Positions 62,279 through 64,000 of a DNA stretch of 64,000 nucleotides are shown in pieces. The notes under the pieces were generated by a model, which was given only the letters and a program-made list of their open reading frames with translations, searched no databases and had not been told where the DNA came from. Source of the stretch: Fusobacterium varium (lineage in GTDB: Bacteria; Fusobacteriota; Fusobacteriia; Fusobacteriales; Fusobacteriaceae); NCBI GenBank assembly GCA_002356455.1, contig AP017968.1:3348001-3412000 (forward strand). Direction: 5' to 3'. The position numbers and the translations under genes are program-made. Within the stretch, counting starts at the first letter, position 1. Each line of letters starts with the position of its first letter.

Positions 62279-63134
62279 TTTCTTCTCCTCCCTTCTTTTT
62301 TAAACTAAAGAATGATGCATTATTATATCCTATAAATATTATCACTATTATTGCACTGATAGCTTTCAAATCTGTTGGAGCAAGACCTAAATCTATTGCT
62401 ATTCCCCCTATTATTTTATAGCTTATAGAACCTAGTATTGCTCTTGTTGTTCCTTTTAACTTTGTTGATTTTTTAAGAATTGTATCTCCTATTATTATAG
62501 AAGCAAGTGCAGAAACTATTATAGAAGTTCCCATATTTATATCTGCGAATCCCTGCCTTTGTCCCATAAGAGCTCCACTTACAGCTACCAGTCCATTTGA
62601 AAGCATAAGACCTAAAAGTTTAAATTTATCACAACTCACACCTAAAGATTTTACAAGAGTTTCATTATCTCCAGTTGCTATAAGAAGATATCCTATTTCT
62701 GTTTTAAGGAACATATCCATCAATATTTTTATAATCATAACTATTATCACAAGAACTACTATCTTATTTCCTAATGAGAAAACAGATGGACTGTTATATA
62801 GAGGAATATTAGCTTTTCCATTTATTCTCAAATTTACAGAATAAAGAATAGTCATTGTAAGAATTCCAGCTAATATAGGAGCTATTTTCATTTTTATATG
62901 CAGAAAATATGTTATCACCCCAGCTAATGATCCAAATACAAATGCTAAAACTGTACTTGTTATTGGATCAAGACCTAAAGTTGCGAATCTTGCGAAGATA
63001 AATGCTCCAAATGGAAATGTTCCTTCAACTGACAAATCAGGAAAATCCAAAATCTTATATGTTATAAATACTCCCATTGCTAATACTGCAAATATGAGTC
63101 CCTGTTCTATTGATATAGTCATTAACGAATTCAT
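62244..63134 (-). CDS. ABC transporter permease
   Basis: 296 residues with about eight or nine membrane segments, of the BPD_transp_2-like type found with ABC_sub_bind proteins (Trp/Tyr-type or uncharacterised uptake systems). Stretches such as DFPDLSVEGTFPFGAF, LRINGKANIPLY and SNGLVAVSGALMGQRQGFADI are characteristic. The start has AAGGGG upstream. It sits between binding protein and ATPase. Confidence 0.9.
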   Translation of the reverse strand: MNSLMTISIEQGLIFAVLAMGVFITYKILDFPDLSVEGTFPFGAFIFARFATLGLDPITSTVLAFVFGSLAGVITYFLHIKMKIAPILAGILTMTILYSVNLRINGKANIPLYNSPSVFSLGNKIVVLVIIVMIIKILMDMFLKTEIGYLLIATGDNETLVKSLGVSCDKFKLLGLMLSNGLVAVSGALMGQRQGFADINMGTSIIVSALASIIIGDTILKKSTKLKGTTRAILGSISYKIIGGIAIDLGLAPTDLKAISAIIVIIFIGYNNASFFSLKKKGGEENAKNKELVKEL

Positions 63135-63150
63135 TTTTTACCCCTTTTTC

Positions 63151-64000
63151 CTATTGTTCTATAAATTCTGCTCCTTCAAAAACTGGAAGCTCTTTATTTA
63201 ATTTAAGATTTTTCATTGTTTTTTCATTTACTACTTTAGTAGTGTTAGCTAATGTTTCCACTGGCATATCTTCTGGTTTCTTTCCATCAACAAGTATTTC
63301 TTTAGCCATACGACCAGTTTGTCTTCCTAATTCATAATAACTAAGTCCATCTGTTAAAAGTATTCCACCTTTTACATGAGCTTCCTCTGCTCCAACTGTT
63401 ACCATTCCTCTTTCATTAGCTGCCATAGAAATAAGATTTATAGCAGAAGCAACTATATTATCTGTGATAGTATAGAATCCATCTACTTTAGATATCATAG
63501 AATTTACAGCCTGAGGTATATCATTAATATTATTTACTCCAACAGCTCTTATTTCAAGCCCTAACTTTGCCCCTATTTCTTTTGCATTGGCCACTTGTAT
63601 TTCTGAGTTTGACTCACTTGTATTATATATTATTCCCACTTTTTTAATTTTAGGATTAATTTTTTGAAATAGCCCTAATTGTTTTTCCATAGGAGTTGCA
63701 TCAGTTGTTCCTGTTACATTTCCTCCTACTTTATCCATTGTTTTTACTAATTGCGAATTTACTGGATCTGTCACTGCACTGAAAAGAACTGGTATATTAT
63801 CAGTTGACTGTTTGGCAGCCTGGGCTGATACAGTTGCTATTCCAAATATAAGATCTGATTTATCTGATACAAATTTCTGTGCTATTACTCCTGCTACTCC
63901 AGTATCTCCCTGTGAATTTTTATATGTTATGTCTGCGTTTACTCCTAAAGATTTTAACTCATCTTCAAAACCTTTTCTAACATCATCTAATGCTGGATGT
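63151..64000 (-). CDS. ABC transporter substrate-binding protein, 5' end outside window
   Basis: The frame stays open to the right edge, so the N-terminus including the signal is missing and about 282 residues are seen. The sequence is a class I two-lobed binding protein of the ABC_sub_bind family: HPALDDVRKGFEDELKSLG, LIFGIATVSAQAAKQ, PVLFSAVTDPVNSQLVK, KVGIIYNTSESNSE, DGFYTITDNIVASA. Likely ligand is an aromatic amino acid or similar small molecule; not determined. First gene of the uptake operon. Confidence 0.92.
   Translation of the reverse strand, partial: HPALDDVRKGFEDELKSLGVNADITYKNSQGDTGVAGVIAQKFVSDKSDLIFGIATVSAQAAKQSTDNIPVLFSAVTDPVNSQLVKTMDKVGGNVTGTTDATPMEKQLGLFQKINPKIKKVGIIYNTSESNSEIQVANAKEIGAKLGLEIRAVGVNNINDIPQAVNSMISKVDGFYTITDNIVASAINLISMAANERGMVTVGAEEAHVKGGILLTDGLSYYELGRQTGRMAKEILVDGKKPEDMPVETLANTTKVVNEKTMKNLKLNKELPVFEGAEFIEQ

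Noticed and set aside
1-64000. CRISPR array, prophage, restriction or other defence genes
   Set aside because: No short regularly spaced repeats, phage structural genes, methyltransferases or known defence domains were found on either strand.

Overview
The window looks like a chromosomal segment of a Fusobacterium, most likely one of the larger-genome gut species related to F. varium or F. ulcerans. The support is very low GC, near-exclusive A/T third positions, strong Shine-Dalgarno sequences, secreted proteins without lipoboxes, a methionine gamma-lyase plus NhaC pair, and typical fusobacterial gene order. The genus is inferred from protein style and layout; no database was consulted.

Layout. 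1-2.3 kb: a heterodimeric ABC exporter, first gene cut by the window edge. 2.3-4.1 kb: a complete IS1182-type insertion sequence. 4.1-6.5 kb: a BASS-family transporter with a 2-hydroxyacid-type Fe-alcohol dehydrogenase, preceded by two small ORFs. 6.8-9.7 kb: two head-to-tail IS91-type copies, each with the same in-frame TGA, then an orphan metal/cobalamin-type binding protein (to 10.7 kb). 10.7-23.5 kb: a long leftward housekeeping block (ychF, yceD, rpmF, plsX, fabH, fabD, acpP, fabF, rnc, a radical SAM gene, rng, coaD, radA, disA). 23.7-30.5 kb: a LysR regulator, GltS and two tandem NhaC-like transporters. Two small exported paralogous proteins of unknown function each start a transcription unit with a transporter behind them. 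30.9-40.5 kb: gpmI, tpiA, a hypothetical gene, comF-like, zinc ribbon, yraN, rnhB, rluD-like and the FMN-riboswitch-controlled rib operon ordered ribH-ribD-ribE-ribBA. 40.7-42.9 kb: a MATE exporter and an M23 peptidase.

42.9-54.8 kb is the most interesting region, a potassium/osmolyte island. Leftward, a histidine kinase, two response regulators without DNA-binding domains and a short KdpD without kinase domain lie behind what reads as a c-di-AMP (ydaO-type) riboswitch with a terminator. Rightward is kdpFABC, whose leader carries a 26-codon ORF and three hairpins, followed by an OpuC-like osmolyte transporter with CBS domains. With disA (c-di-AMP synthase) also in the window, the parts suggest c-di-AMP control of K+ and osmolyte uptake, with an unusual signalling layout.

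54.9-59.1 kb: a MocR regulator divergent from megL-nhaC. 59.1-59.2 kb: a small non-autonomous element derived from an IS1182-type element like the one at 2.3 kb. 59.2-64 kb: a secreted endonuclease/phosphatase-fold protein, an Mrp-type Fe-S carrier and an ABC uptake system cut by the window end. I saw no tRNA, rRNA or CRISPR array.
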